A stretch of DNA of 61,190 nt from Enhydrobacter sp. (GTDB lineage: Bacteria > Pseudomonadota > Alphaproteobacteria > Reyranellales > Reyranellaceae). Below the pieces are notes generated by a model. It saw only the letters and a list, made by a program, of their open reading frames with translations. It was not told the DNA's origin and made no database searches. The position numbers and the translations under genes were made by a program. Shown here piece by piece: positions 27,307 to 35,228 of this stretch (positions are counted from its first letter, which is position 1; every line of letters starts with the position of its first letter). Where the stretch lies: the NCBI GenBank assembly GCA_026126105.1, contig JAHCJV010000028.1:1-61190 (forward strand), written 5' to 3'.

Positions 27307-27909
27307 TCACGGCTCCTGACGCCGGCCCGCCATTCGGCGGAACGGCACAAGCGCCAAACGCACGAGCTTTGGCAGCAACCAGATCAACGCTACTACGAAG
27401 AGGGCGAGCAAGCACAAAAACGTGATCGGATGGGCGAGCGCCAGGAGCAGCCCGCCTATCACCAGCCCATCCTCGGCCAATGAGGCGGCAATGTTGCTGA
27501 ATGGCTCGGGCGATGTGTTGATGAGCGAACGTGTACCGGCCTTGGCGATATGGCTGCCTGCGGCCAGCGTGCCGCCGAGCAGCCCGGCAATCGTCGCCAC
27601 TTCCGGTCCGAACTGGTCGGCAGCACCGAAGGCAAGCAGCGCGCCGGCCGGGATGCGCACGAAGGTGTGCAACACGTCGTTCAGGCTGTCGACGAGCGGG
27701 ATCTTGTCGGCGAGGAAATTGAGCGCGAATAGCACGGTGGCTGCAGCAAGCACCCACGGCGACCCAAGCACCTGGAGGTCGTGCGGCAGGCTCACCAGTC
27801 CCAGCGTCTGCGCGCCGCCCATGACGAGCACCGCGGCGTAGGGATTGAGGCCGCTCGCCCAGCTTGCGCCCAGCGCGATGGCAAGGGTCGCGAGCGTTTC
27901 GCCGCTCAT
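27307..27909 (-). CDS. DUF4126-like integral membrane protein
   Basis: The 200-residue protein has five or six hydrophobic segments. ALGASWASGLNPYAAVLVMGGAQTLG at the start and ADKIPLVDSLNDVLHTFVRIPAGALLAFGA, with GLLGGTLAAGSHIAKAGTRSLINTSPEPFSN, match the DUF4126 pattern. The function is unknown. The C-terminus is basic (RRMAGRRQEP), probably cytosolic. It begins 10 bases after the recR stop on the same strand and so belongs to the dnaX-ybaB-recR transcript. ATG 27909 is the only sensible start; upstream sequence in that frame lies inside recR. Confidence 0.78.
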   Translation of the reverse strand: MSGETLATLAIALGASWASGLNPYAAVLVMGGAQTLGLVSLPHDLQVLGSPWVLAAATVLFALNFLADKIPLVDSLNDVLHTFVRIPAGALLAFGAADQFGPEVATIAGLLGGTLAAGSHIAKAGTRSLINTSPEPFSNIAASLAEDGLVIGGLLLALAHPITFLCLLALFVVALIWLLPKLVRLALVPFRRMAGRRQEP

Positions 27910-27919
27910 GACGCCCGGG

Positions 27920-28513
27920 TCAAAGGGCCCGCCGCGCCTTGAGCGCGGTGGCCAGCGTGCCGTCATCCAGCCAGTCGAGCTCGCCGCCGACCGGCACGCC
28001 ATGAGCCAGCCGCGTGACCGGTACCGCGCAGCCGGCGAGCCGCTCGGCGAGGTAATGCGCCGTGGTCTGGCCGTCGACGGTGGCATTGGTGGCGACGATG
28101 ACTTCGCGCACGGAGCCAGCCTGGACGCGGCGCAGCAGGCCGCCGACGTTGAGTTCGTCCGGGCCGATGCCGTCGAGCGCCGACAGGGTGCCACCCAGCA
28201 CGTGATAGAGGCCGGGAAAGATCTTGCCGCGCTCCATCGCCCACAGGTCGCCGATATCCTCGACGACGCAGAGCAGGCCGGAATCGCGCCGCGGGTCAGC
28301 GCAGATCGAGCAGGGGTCGGTCGTGTCGAGGTTGCCACAGGTCGAACACGTCCGGATCGCGCGTGCCGCGTCGGCCAAGGCCGCGCTAAGCGGCTGCATC
28401 AGCACTTCGCGCTTCTTCAGGAGATGCAGCGCCACGCGGCGGGCCGAGCGAGGGCCCAGCCCCGGCAGCCGCCCAAGCAGCTGAATCAGCCGCTCGATCT
28501 CCGGACCGATCAT
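27920..28513 (-). CDS. recR: Recombination protein RecR
   Basis: The 197-residue protein begins with the RecR helix-hairpin-helix ([27 protein letters not shown]), then a zinc finger with [16 protein letters not shown], and a Toprim domain ([50 protein letters not shown]). RecR works with RecO and RecF to load RecA at gaps. It follows ybaB by 58 bases in the classic dnaX-ybaB-recR order. Confidence 0.95.
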   Translation of the reverse strand: MIGPEIERLIQLLGRLPGLGPRSARRVALHLLKKREVLMQPLSAALADAARAIRTCSTCGNLDTTDPCSICADPRRDSGLLCVVEDIGDLWAMERGKIFPGLYHVLGGTLSALDGIGPDELNVGGLLRRVQAGSVREVIVATNATVDGQTTAHYLAERLAGCAVPVTRLAHGVPVGGELDWLDDGTLATALKARRAL

Positions 28514-28571
28514 AACCGGGTTCGTGATGCGGAAGTAAATGAGCGGAATCCGAATGCCGCTCCGCCGGGCA

Positions 28572-28901
28572 TCAAAGCTTGAAACCGGGTGGCAGGGGCA
28601 ATCCGCCGGTGATCGACTTCATCTGCTCCTGCACGGTCTCCTCGACTTTGCCGCGCGCGTCGTTGGCGGCGGCGACGATGAGATCCTCGACCACGCCCTT
28701 GTCCTCCGGCTTGAACAGCGAGGCGTCGATCTCGACCCGCCGGGTCTCGTTACGCCCGTTCACGACGACCTTGACGAGACCTGCGCCCGAGCTGCCGACG
28801 AGTTCCAGCCGCTCGAGCTGGTCCTGCAGCTCCTTCACCTTCTGCTGCATCTGCTGGGCCTGCTGCATCAGGCCGCCGAGGTCCTTGAGCTTGTCGAACA
28901 T
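28572..28901 (-). CDS. YbaB/EbfC family nucleoid-associated protein
   Basis: The 109-residue protein starts [20 protein letters not shown], followed by a coiled-coil-forming stretch ([14 protein letters not shown]), the conserved [17 protein letters not shown] strand region and [16 protein letters not shown]. YbaB homologues bind DNA as dimers and are encoded between dnaX and recR in most proteobacteria. The ATG overlaps the dnaX stop (ATGA at 28898-28901), which fixes the start and suggests coupled translation. Confidence 0.94.
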   Translation of the reverse strand: MFDKLKDLGGLMQQAQQMQQKVKELQDQLERLELVGSSGAGLVKVVVNGRNETRRVEIDASLFKPEDKGVVEDLIVAAANDARGKVEETVQEQMKSITGGLPLPPGFKL

Positions 28902-30658
28902 CAGTACTCGCTTTCCGGAATGTCGTCGTCGGCCGGATATTCCTCGGCCGCAGGCGGTTCCTCTTGGGGGACGCCGTGGAGGCCGGCGACCATGGACGTG
29001 TCCTCGCCCTTTCGCCGTACCGCCTCCAGTCTGGCGCCGGGAAATGTCTTGAGTATGGCCTGCACAAGCGGATCGGCCTCGGCCGCGGCGCGCAGCGAAT
29101 CGGCGTTGGCCGTCTTCTGCTGCGACAGGGTGGGCTTGCCCTCGGCGCTCGACACGGAGGCGATCCAGCGCCGGCCGGTCCATTTGCCCAGGAGCTCGCT
29201 CAGCCGCGACGCAAGGTCTGTCGGTGCGGTCGGCTCCGGCCGGAACTCGATCAAGCCCGGCTCGCAGCGCACCTCGTGCACGTGATGCATCAGCGAATTC
29301 ACGATGCGAGGCTCGCGCCGGGCCTCGAACAAGGCCACGACTTCGGTGAAGCTCCGGGGGTTCGGAAGCGGTGCGGTCTCGACCGGCTGTGCGGCAACCG
29401 CTTGTGCCGGTTGCGGCGCGAGACGGGCTGACACGGCCCCGCCACCGCCGCCGCCCCGCGGCGCTGGAGCGGCGGGGGAAGTTGCTGTTGGCGCAGCGCC
29501 GCTCTGCAAGGCTTTCAGCGCATCGGACGGCGAGGGCAGGTCGGCGGCATAGCAGAGGCGGATCAGCGCCATCTCGGCGGCACGCACCGGCGATGGGGCC
29601 GCAAGAGTCTCCTGCAGGCCCTTCATCAGCATCGACCAGGCCCGCGTCAGCGAGGCCAGCGAGAGCTTGGCCGCCATGGCAAGACCCTGGGTCCGTTCGC
29701 TGTCGGCGTTGCCGGCACCGGCCTCCGGCGCGACCTTCAGGCGGGTCACCCAATGGGTCAGCTCGAGCATGTCCTGCAGGATCGCCACGGGATCGGCGCC
29801 GGCGTCGTGCATCTCGCCCAGCCCTGCGACGACCGCGGGCGCATCGCCGCGCATGGTCTTCTCGAACAGATCCATCACACGGCTGCGGTCGGCCAGGCCC
29901 AGCATGTCGCGCACCTGCGCGGCATCGACCACGCCGCCGCCATGCGCGATCGCCTGGTCGAGCATCGACAGCCCGTCCCGCACCGAGCCGTCGGCGGCAC
30001 GGGCCACCAGGGCCAGGGCCTCGGGCGAGATCTCGACCTTCTCGAGCTCGGCGATCTTGCCGAAATGCGCGATCAGGACATCCTGCGGCACGCGCTTGAG
30101 GTCGAAGCGCTGGCAGCGGCTCAGCACCGTCACCGGGACCTTGCGGATCTCGGTGGTGGCGAAGACGAATTTCACGTGCGGTGGCGGCTCTTCGAGTGTT
30201 TTCAGCAGCGCGTTGAAGGCCGCCGTCGACAGCATGTGCACTTCGTCGATGATGTAGACCTTGTAGCGCGCCGACACCGGCCGGTAGCGCACGCCCTCGA
30301 TCAGCTCGCGCGCGTCGGCCACGCCGGTGCGCGAGGCGGCGTCCATCTCGATCACGTCGACGTCGCGATCTTCCTGGATCGCCACGCAATGCTCGCACAT
30401 ACCGCACGGATCGACAGTCGGCCCACCCGTGCCATCCCGTCCGATGCAGTTGAGGGCGCGGGAGATGATGCGGGCGGTTGTCGTCTTGCCGACGCCACGG
30501 ACGCCGGTCAGCATGAAGGCATGGGCGATCCGGCCGGTCGCGATGGCATTGCGCAGGGTGCGCACCATGGCTTCCTGGCCGATCAGCGTGGTGAAATCGA
30601 CAGGACGGTATTTGCGGGCGAGGACCCGATAGGGAAGCGGTTCCTTGGCTTCCGGCAT
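28901..30658 (-). CDS. dnaX: DNA polymerase III subunit gamma/tau
   Basis: The 585-residue protein begins [22 protein letters not shown], with Walker [14 protein letters not shown], zinc module DPCGMCEHC, and Walker [11 protein letters not shown], then [14 protein letters not shown] sensor region. A Pro/Ala/Gly-rich linker (around 430-470) leads to a tau-like C-terminal domain that binds the polymerase alpha subunit. ATG 30658 is chosen; upstream frame runs through the SRP RNA gene. I saw no run of six or more A on the coding strand, so an E. coli-type frameshift site that makes gamma is not evident. Confidence 0.94.
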   Translation of the reverse strand: MPEAKEPLPYRVLARKYRPVDFTTLIGQEAMVRTLRNAIATGRIAHAFMLTGVRGVGKTTTARIISRALNCIGRDGTGGPTVDPCGMCEHCVAIQEDRDVDVIEMDAASRTGVADARELIEGVRYRPVSARYKVYIIDEVHMLSTAAFNALLKTLEEPPPHVKFVFATTEIRKVPVTVLSRCQRFDLKRVPQDVLIAHFGKIAELEKVEISPEALALVARAADGSVRDGLSMLDQAIAHGGGVVDAAQVRDMLGLADRSRVMDLFEKTMRGDAPAVVAGLGEMHDAGADPVAILQDMLELTHWVTRLKVAPEAGAGNADSERTQGLAMAAKLSLASLTRAWSMLMKGLQETLAAPSPVRAAEMALIRLCYAADLPSPSDALKALQSGAAPTATSPAAPAPRGGGGGGAVSARLAPQPAQAVAAQPVETAPLPNPRSFTEVVALFEARREPRIVNSLMHHVHEVRCEPGLIEFRPEPTAPTDLASRLSELLGKWTGRRWIASVSSAEGKPTLSQQKTANADSLRAAAEADPLVQAILKTFPGARLEAVRRKGEDTSMVAGLHGVPQEEPPAAEEYPADDDIPESEY

Positions 30659-30761
30659 GGCAACCCCGACCCGAACTGTGCGCCGTGGCCCTTTCTGGCC
30701 CGGCGGTCGTCGCGCGCGGGCAGCCTGCGTCCGCGGCGACGGCGCGCGCCCGGCGGCAGGT

Positions 30762-30853
30762 GAGAGACCGGCATGACCCGAAGCGAATTCGTTACGGCTG
30801 CTTCCTTCCGGATCTGACCGGGTTGGCGACTGCTCCGCCCACACCGGCCCCTC
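30762..30853 (-). ncRNA. ffs: Signal recognition particle RNA (4.5S type)
   Basis: On the minus strand, bases 30822-30796 contain the invariant SRP domain IV: GGTCAGATCCGGAAGGAAGC lies within the GGTCAG.TCCGGAAGGAAGCAGCC core that binds Ffh. The termini pair: GAGGGGCCGG (30853-30844) with CCGGTCTCTC (30771-30762), giving a roughly 92-nucleotide hairpin. It lies upstream of dnaX on the same strand, a common arrangement in Alphaproteobacteria. End points are taken from the closing stem and may be off by a few bases. No protein-coding frame here has family similarity. Confidence 0.92.
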
Positions 30854-30859
30854 GAGGGC

Positions 30860-30890
30860 GTTATATCAGGAGTCGGGGCGGCCGGCGCAA
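30860..30890 (-). promoter_or_regulatory. Putative promoter of the SRP RNA gene
   Basis: On the minus strand TTGCGC (30890-30885) and TATAAC (30865-30860) are 19 bases apart. The -10 ends 6 bases before the first base of the RNA closing stem (30853), the right distance for its transcription start. The same transcript may continue into dnaX. Confidence 0.55.
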
Positions 30891-30900
30891 GGGGAGAGAG

Positions 30901-32208
30901 TTAGTTCCGCACCGGACGCTTCAGGCCGAGATGGTCGCGCAAGGTTTTTCCCGCATAGTCCGCGCGAAAGAGGCCGCGTTGCTGCAGGATCGGCACCACG
31001 CCGTCGACGAAGGCATCGAACTGGCCGGGGAAGAACGGCGGCATGATGTTGAAGCCGTCCGCCGCACCGCTCCGGAACCAGCATTCCAGCACGTCGGCGA
31101 TTTGCGGCGGCGTGCCGATCACGAGCAGGTGCCCCCGCGCGGCGGCGACCCGGTAGGTGAGTTCGCGCAGGGTGAGATTGTCGCGCCGCGCCATCTCGAT
31201 CAGCAGGTCGGCGCGGCTCTTGAGATGCTCGGTCGGCGGCGGCGTGGGTACCGGCCCGTCCATCGGGTAGCCCGACATGTCCATGCCGAGACGCTCCGAG
31301 AGCACGGTGAAGGCCTGCCGGGCGTCGATATTCTGGTTGAGCTCGGCAAAAGTCACCTGGGCGGCGGCCTCGGTATCACCGATGATCGGCATTACCCCCG
31401 GCATCACCAACACTTCGTCAGCGTGCCGGCCGAAGGCTTCAACCTGGGCCTTGAGCGCCCGGTAGAACGTCACAGCCTCCACAGGATCGTTCTGGGCGGT
31501 GAACACCACGTCGGCGATGCGCGCGGCCAGCGCCTGCCCGGGACCGGACGAACCGGCCTGGATCAGCACCGGATGACCCTGCGGCGCGCGCGGCACGTTC
31601 AGCGCCCCTTCGACGCTGAAGTACTTGCCATCGAAACGAGGGATGTGGAGGCTGCCTGGCCGTACGAACCGGCCGGCCTGCTTGTCGCCGATGAAGGCGC
31701 CGTCGTCCCAGGAGTCCCAGAGCAGCCGGCAGGCCTCGACGAACTCCCCCGCCATGGCATAGCGCTCGCTATGCGGCGGATGCTGGCGGCCGAACACCGC
31801 GCTCGATTTCGAGTAGGCGGTCGTCACGACGTTCCAGGCGGCGCGCCCGCCCGAGATGTGGTCGAGCGACGCGAAGCCGCGCGCCACGTGGTAGGGCTCG
31901 GCATAGGTCGTCGATGCGGTGGCAGCGAGCCCCAGCCTGCTCGTGGTCATCGCCAGCGCTGCCAGCAGCGTCAGCGGCTCAAACTTGCCGATCGTCGAAG
32001 GATGCTCGTCGTAGCCCGTGGCGAAGCCATCACCCAGGAAGAACATGTCGAACTTCCCCCGCTCGGCGGCGGCCGCGATGTGCTGCATCAGCCGCAGATT
32101 CGGCCAGTCCGTGGTGACGGCATCCGGATGCCGCCAGCCGCCGACATGATGGCCCGGCACCTGCACGAAGACGCCGAACCGCATCTGGCGTTGCCCATCC
32201 GCGGACAT
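30901..32208 (-). CDS. LLM class flavin-dependent monooxygenase (NtaA/SnaA/DszA type)
   Basis: The 435-residue protein belongs to the larger FMNH2-dependent LLM monooxygenases. MRFGVFVQVPGHHVGGWRHP near the start, ERGKFDMFFLGDGFA, RLGLAATASTTYAEPYHVARGFASLDHISGGRAAWNVVTT, and PVLIQAGSSGPGQALAARIADVVFTAQ are characteristic. Relatives act on nitrilotriacetate, dibenzothiophene sulfone and alkyl compounds and need a flavin reductase partner, which is not encoded next to it. It follows the SDR gene after 2 bases, so the two should be co-expressed. Substrate unknown. Confidence 0.88.
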   Translation of the reverse strand: MSADGQRQMRFGVFVQVPGHHVGGWRHPDAVTTDWPNLRLMQHIAAAAERGKFDMFFLGDGFATGYDEHPSTIGKFEPLTLLAALAMTTSRLGLAATASTTYAEPYHVARGFASLDHISGGRAAWNVVTTAYSKSSAVFGRQHPPHSERYAMAGEFVEACRLLWDSWDDGAFIGDKQAGRFVRPGSLHIPRFDGKYFSVEGALNVPRAPQGHPVLIQAGSSGPGQALAARIADVVFTAQNDPVEAVTFYRALKAQVEAFGRHADEVLVMPGVMPIIGDTEAAAQVTFAELNQNIDARQAFTVLSERLGMDMSGYPMDGPVPTPPPTEHLKSRADLLIEMARRDNLTLRELTYRVAAARGHLLVIGTPPQIADVLECWFRSGAADGFNIMPPFFPGQFDAFVDGVVPILQQRGLFRADYAGKTLRDHLGLKRPVRN

Positions 32209-32210
32209 TC

Positions 32211-32927
32211 TCAATGCGCGAAGTAGTGCATGCCGCCGTCGACGGGGATGACCGCGCCGGTGATGTAGCGGGCAGCAGGCGAGACGAGGAAGGCTACGAG
32301 GTGGGCGACGTCCGCCGGCTCGCCGAAATAGCCGATCGGGATGTTGCGCTCGATGAAGCTGCGCCGCGAGTCCTCGGTGGGATGGAGCTTCTCGCGGATC
32401 TGCTCGCTGTCGATGCGGCCGGGCTGGACCGTATTGAGCGTCACGCCGTCGGCGGCGATGTCGCACGACAGGCCCTTGGCCCAGAGATGCAGCGCGCCCT
32501 TGGCCGCGATGGCGGCGTTGAGGCCGCGCGGCTCCATCGAGCCGCTGATATTGACGATGCGGCCCCATTTGCGCGCGCGCATGGCCGGGAGGAGGGCCGC
32601 TGTCAGCTTGCGGACGGCGGTAAAGTTCAGCGCGAAGGCCTCGTCCCAGACGTCGTCGCCGGACTGCGGCGTCGTGGGCCGAGAGCCGCCGGCGCAATTC
32701 ACGAGGATCTCGACCGGCCCCAGCGCGGCAACGCGGTCGAGGTCGGACGGACGGGTGACATCCGCCGCAACAGCGGTCACCCCGTCGAGGCGTTCGATCT
32801 GGCCGGCGCGTCGCGCGGTTGCCACCACCTTGGCACCTTGCGCCGACAACAGGCGCACGATGCCGGCGCCGATCCCCGAGCTTGCGCCCGTCACGAGGCA
32901 GGCCCTGCCCCCGAGTTCGTAATCCAT
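32211..32927 (-). CDS. Short-chain dehydrogenase/reductase family protein without the catalytic Tyr
   Basis: The 238-residue Rossmann protein has the cofactor motif LVTGASSGIGAGIV (11-24), a DVTRPSD segment, NCAGG (NNAG equivalent), and the C-terminal IPVDGGMHYFAH. Ser is present in IVNISGS, but the YxxxK motif reads AIAAK (in LNAAIAAKGALH): Lys is kept, Tyr is replaced by Ala. The bases encoding this are unambiguous in the frame. It is therefore either a binding protein, or a subfamily with altered chemistry. It starts the LLM monooxygenase transcript. PGRIDSEQIREK is another subgroup-like segment. Confidence 0.82.
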   Translation of the reverse strand: MDYELGGRACLVTGASSGIGAGIVRLLSAQGAKVVATARRAGQIERLDGVTAVAADVTRPSDLDRVAALGPVEILVNCAGGSRPTTPQSGDDVWDEAFALNFTAVRKLTAALLPAMRARKWGRIVNISGSMEPRGLNAAIAAKGALHLWAKGLSCDIAADGVTLNTVQPGRIDSEQIREKLHPTEDSRRSFIERNIPIGYFGEPADVAHLVAFLVSPAARYITGAVIPVDGGMHYFAH

Positions 32928-33046
32928 GCGGCGTTAGAGCGTGACCGACGGTTGCCGGCAAGGCGCCTGTTGAGCTGCATTGCGGCACATTCTCCGGTTC
33001 CAACTTCGTTCTTGTACGGTCGAATCGGAGCCGCTATCGGCTTTCA

Positions 33047-34261
33047 ATGACGTCTTCCAGCGGCGGTCAAGCATCAATCGTCGAGCCCAGCCCCTCCCAG
33101 GAGATGGCGGAGCCGACCGTGGCTGCGCTGCGGCAACGCGTCCGCCAGCAGGAGGTTCTGGCATCCCTTGGGGTGACGGCGCTGCATGGTGCGTCATTCG
33201 ACGAACTGCTCCAGAGCACCGCGCGCATGGTGGCGCAGGGCCTGGGCGCGGATTTTTCCAAGGTCCTGGAGTACATCCCCTCGGAAAATCGCTTCCTTGT
33301 ACGCGCCGGGGTCGGCTGGGAGCCCGGCGTGGTCGGGGTGGCGACCGTGGGCGCCGACCTTGCCTCTCCGGCGGGCTACGCGTTGCGCACCGGAAAGCCG
33401 GTCATCTCCAACCACCTCGAGAACGAGGAGCGCTTCCGGACGCCCGAGATCCTGCGCCAACACGGCGTTCACCGCGCCATGAACGTCATCCTGCAGGGTG
33501 AGGGGCGACCGTTCGGGGTGCTCGAGGTCGACAGCCGGTCCGACGACGAGTTCCTCGAGCAGGATATCGCCTTCCTCCAGGGCGCGGCCAATCTTCTCGG
33601 CATGGCGATCGAGCGCGAACGGCAGGAGCGGAGCCTGCGTGCTGCCCTCGACCGCCACCAGATCCTGCTCAACGAGATGAATCACCGGGTCAAGAACAGC
33701 CTGATGATCGTCTCCAGCATGCTTCAGCTTCAGGCGAGCGAGGTCGGCGACCCGGTGCTGACGCAGCACCTCACCGAGGCGGCACAGCGCGTCACGGCGA
33801 TCGGCCAGGTGCACGACCAGCTCTCGCGCGGCTCCGATGTCGAGCGGTTGGATATCGGTCGCTATATCGAGTCGGTGTGCAAGAACCTCGATGCCAGCGT
33901 GGCCCAATGTGCCGTCCGCTGCGCAACGCAGCCGGGCATCGAGATCGCCAGCGATCGTGCGATCTCGACCGCCCTGATCGTCAACGAACTGATTGCCAAC
34001 GCCGCAAAGTACGCCTCTCCCGGCCGGGCCGGCGCCGAGATCCGGGTGAGTATTTCAGCCCCGGACAGCGATGCGCTCGCGATCTCGGTCCGCGACGAAG
34101 GCGAGGGGCTGCCAGCCGAGTTCGATCTGGCCCGGCCCAAGGGCCTTGGCATGCGGATCGTCATGGCGTTCGTCGGGCAGCTCGGCGGTACGATGGCGGT
34201 TCACCGGCACGATCCCGGAACGGAGTTCGTGGTCACGATCCCCCGCCAGGCGCCGCGCTGA
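33047..34261 (+). CDS. Sensor histidine kinase, GAF plus HisKA_2/HATPase
   Basis: The 404-residue protein has an N-terminal coiled start (VAALRQRVRQQEVLASLG), a GAF domain (about 45-195, ADFSKVLEYIPSENRFLVRAGVGW to FLQGAANLLGMAIERE), a HisKA_2 dimerisation helix with the phosphoacceptor His in LLNEMNHRVKNSLMIVSSML, and a HATPase with NELIANAAKYA and DEGEGLP, GLGMRIV. No membrane segment is seen, so it is cytosolic. No response regulator is adjacent. HisKA_2 kinases often work in general stress or light/energy signalling; the input here is unknown. Its end overlaps the converging Gfo/Idh gene by 29 bases. Confidence 0.88.
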   Translation: MTSSSGGQASIVEPSPSQEMAEPTVAALRQRVRQQEVLASLGVTALHGASFDELLQSTARMVAQGLGADFSKVLEYIPSENRFLVRAGVGWEPGVVGVATVGADLASPAGYALRTGKPVISNHLENEERFRTPEILRQHGVHRAMNVILQGEGRPFGVLEVDSRSDDEFLEQDIAFLQGAANLLGMAIERERQERSLRAALDRHQILLNEMNHRVKNSLMIVSSMLQLQASEVGDPVLTQHLTEAAQRVTAIGQVHDQLSRGSDVERLDIGRYIESVCKNLDASVAQCAVRCATQPGIEIASDRAISTALIVNELIANAAKYASPGRAGAEIRVSISAPDSDALAISVRDEGEGLPAEFDLARPKGLGMRIVMAFVGQLGGTMAVHRHDPGTEFVVTIPRQAPR

Positions 34262-35162
34262 GCGCGCGCTGGATTTCGAGCGACAGGGTCAAGGCTTCGA
34301 TAGCGCGCTCGGCGTCGAGCAGCTGCGGATCGGCGCGGCCGGCGATGCAGTCGACGAAGCGCCGCAGCTCGATCTCGTAGGGGTTGCCGCTGTCCAGCAC
34401 CACCGGTCGCGGCGGCGACCCGCTTGCGGCAGCCGTGAAGGTGACGCGCGGCGGGCCGTTCTCGAAGATCTGCTGCAACTCGAAGCAGCCGTCTTCGAAC
34501 AGGGCGCGGAAGCCGGCCGTGAACGGCGCCCCGACAGGCATCAGGCCGCTGGCCGTGATCGTCGCATGGCGGCCCTTGCCGTAGTCGAGTAGGGCGGACA
34601 CGTCGCCCCTGCCGGCGGCGGCGATCCGTGTCGGATTGCCCATCAGCCAATTGGCGAAATCGAGATCGAAGGTCATCAGCTCGGTCGTCGGATCGCTGTA
34701 GTGCGCTTTGCGATCGGGCGCATTGGATCGGAGATAGGAGCCCAGCCGCCAGGTCGAGAGGCTGAGCAGGTGACCATGCACACCGGACTCCGTCAGATCC
34801 TTGATGTACCGATAGCCGGCGACCGAGCGCATTAGCAGGCCGACCTGCAGCAGGCGGTCGGCATTGCGGGCGGCATCGCGCATCGCCCGCGCGGCGGTGA
34901 GATCGAGCGCCATCGGTGTCTCGCAGAAGACGTGCTTGCCGCGTTCGAGAGCGGGGATCGCAAAGCGGGCGTGAATCGCGCTCGGCAGGCAGATGTCGAT
35001 GGCGTCTATGCCAACGTCCTCGAACAGCGCGCGTACCCGTGCCTCGTCGCGCGCCGGCGCGTGGACCAGCTCGACATCGGGTAACGTCGCGTAGGCTGCC
35101 GCATGGGTGCGTGCCATCGTGCCCGCGCCCAGCAGGCCGATCCGAATCCTGCCGTGTTTCAT
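34233..35162 (-). CDS. Gfo/Idh/MocA family protein lacking the EKP lysine
   Basis: The 309-residue protein has the N-terminal Rossmann motif IGLLGAGTMARTHAAAYATLP (8-28), DAIDICLPSAIHARFAIPALERGKHVFCETP (53-83) and a C-terminal alpha/beta domain. The catalytic EKP motif reads ETP (Thr82 for Lys), and the usual DxxxH ahead of the LDxxxW helix reads TFDLDFANW, with Phe in place of His. It may bind NAD(P) but canonical dehydrogenase chemistry is doubtful. It lies between a converging kinase gene and metY. Family sure, function unknown. Confidence 0.85.
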   Translation of the reverse strand: MKHGRIRIGLLGAGTMARTHAAAYATLPDVELVHAPARDEARVRALFEDVGIDAIDICLPSAIHARFAIPALERGKHVFCETPMALDLTAARAMRDAARNADRLLQVGLLMRSVAGYRYIKDLTESGVHGHLLSLSTWRLGSYLRSNAPDRKAHYSDPTTELMTFDLDFANWLMGNPTRIAAAGRGDVSALLDYGKGRHATITASGLMPVGAPFTAGFRALFEDGCFELQQIFENGPPRVTFTAAASGSPPRPVVLDSGNPYEIELRRFVDCIAGRADPQLLDAERAIEALTLSLEIQRALSAAPGGGS

Positions 35163-35181
35163 GAGAATCGCGTCGCATCGT

Positions 35182-35209
35182 TCCTCCCCGCGCTGGCGCG
35201 CAGGGAGGA
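35182..35209. repeat. Intergenic hairpin between metY and the Gfo/Idh gene
   Basis: TCCTCCC (35182-35188) pairs with GGGAGGA (35103 series: 35203-35209) and the inner GCGC/GCGC (35190-35193, 35198-35201) extends the stem after one mismatch over a TGGC loop. No T-run follows on either strand. It fills most of the 66-base gap and may be a small palindromic repeat or attenuator. Confidence 0.45.
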
Positions 35210-35228
35210 GAATGACCGCGCTGCCCGA

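Noticed and set aside
28901..30658. Programmed frameshift site in dnaX
   Set aside because: I found no A-run of six or more on the coding strand, so there is no evidence for an E. coli-type gamma product.
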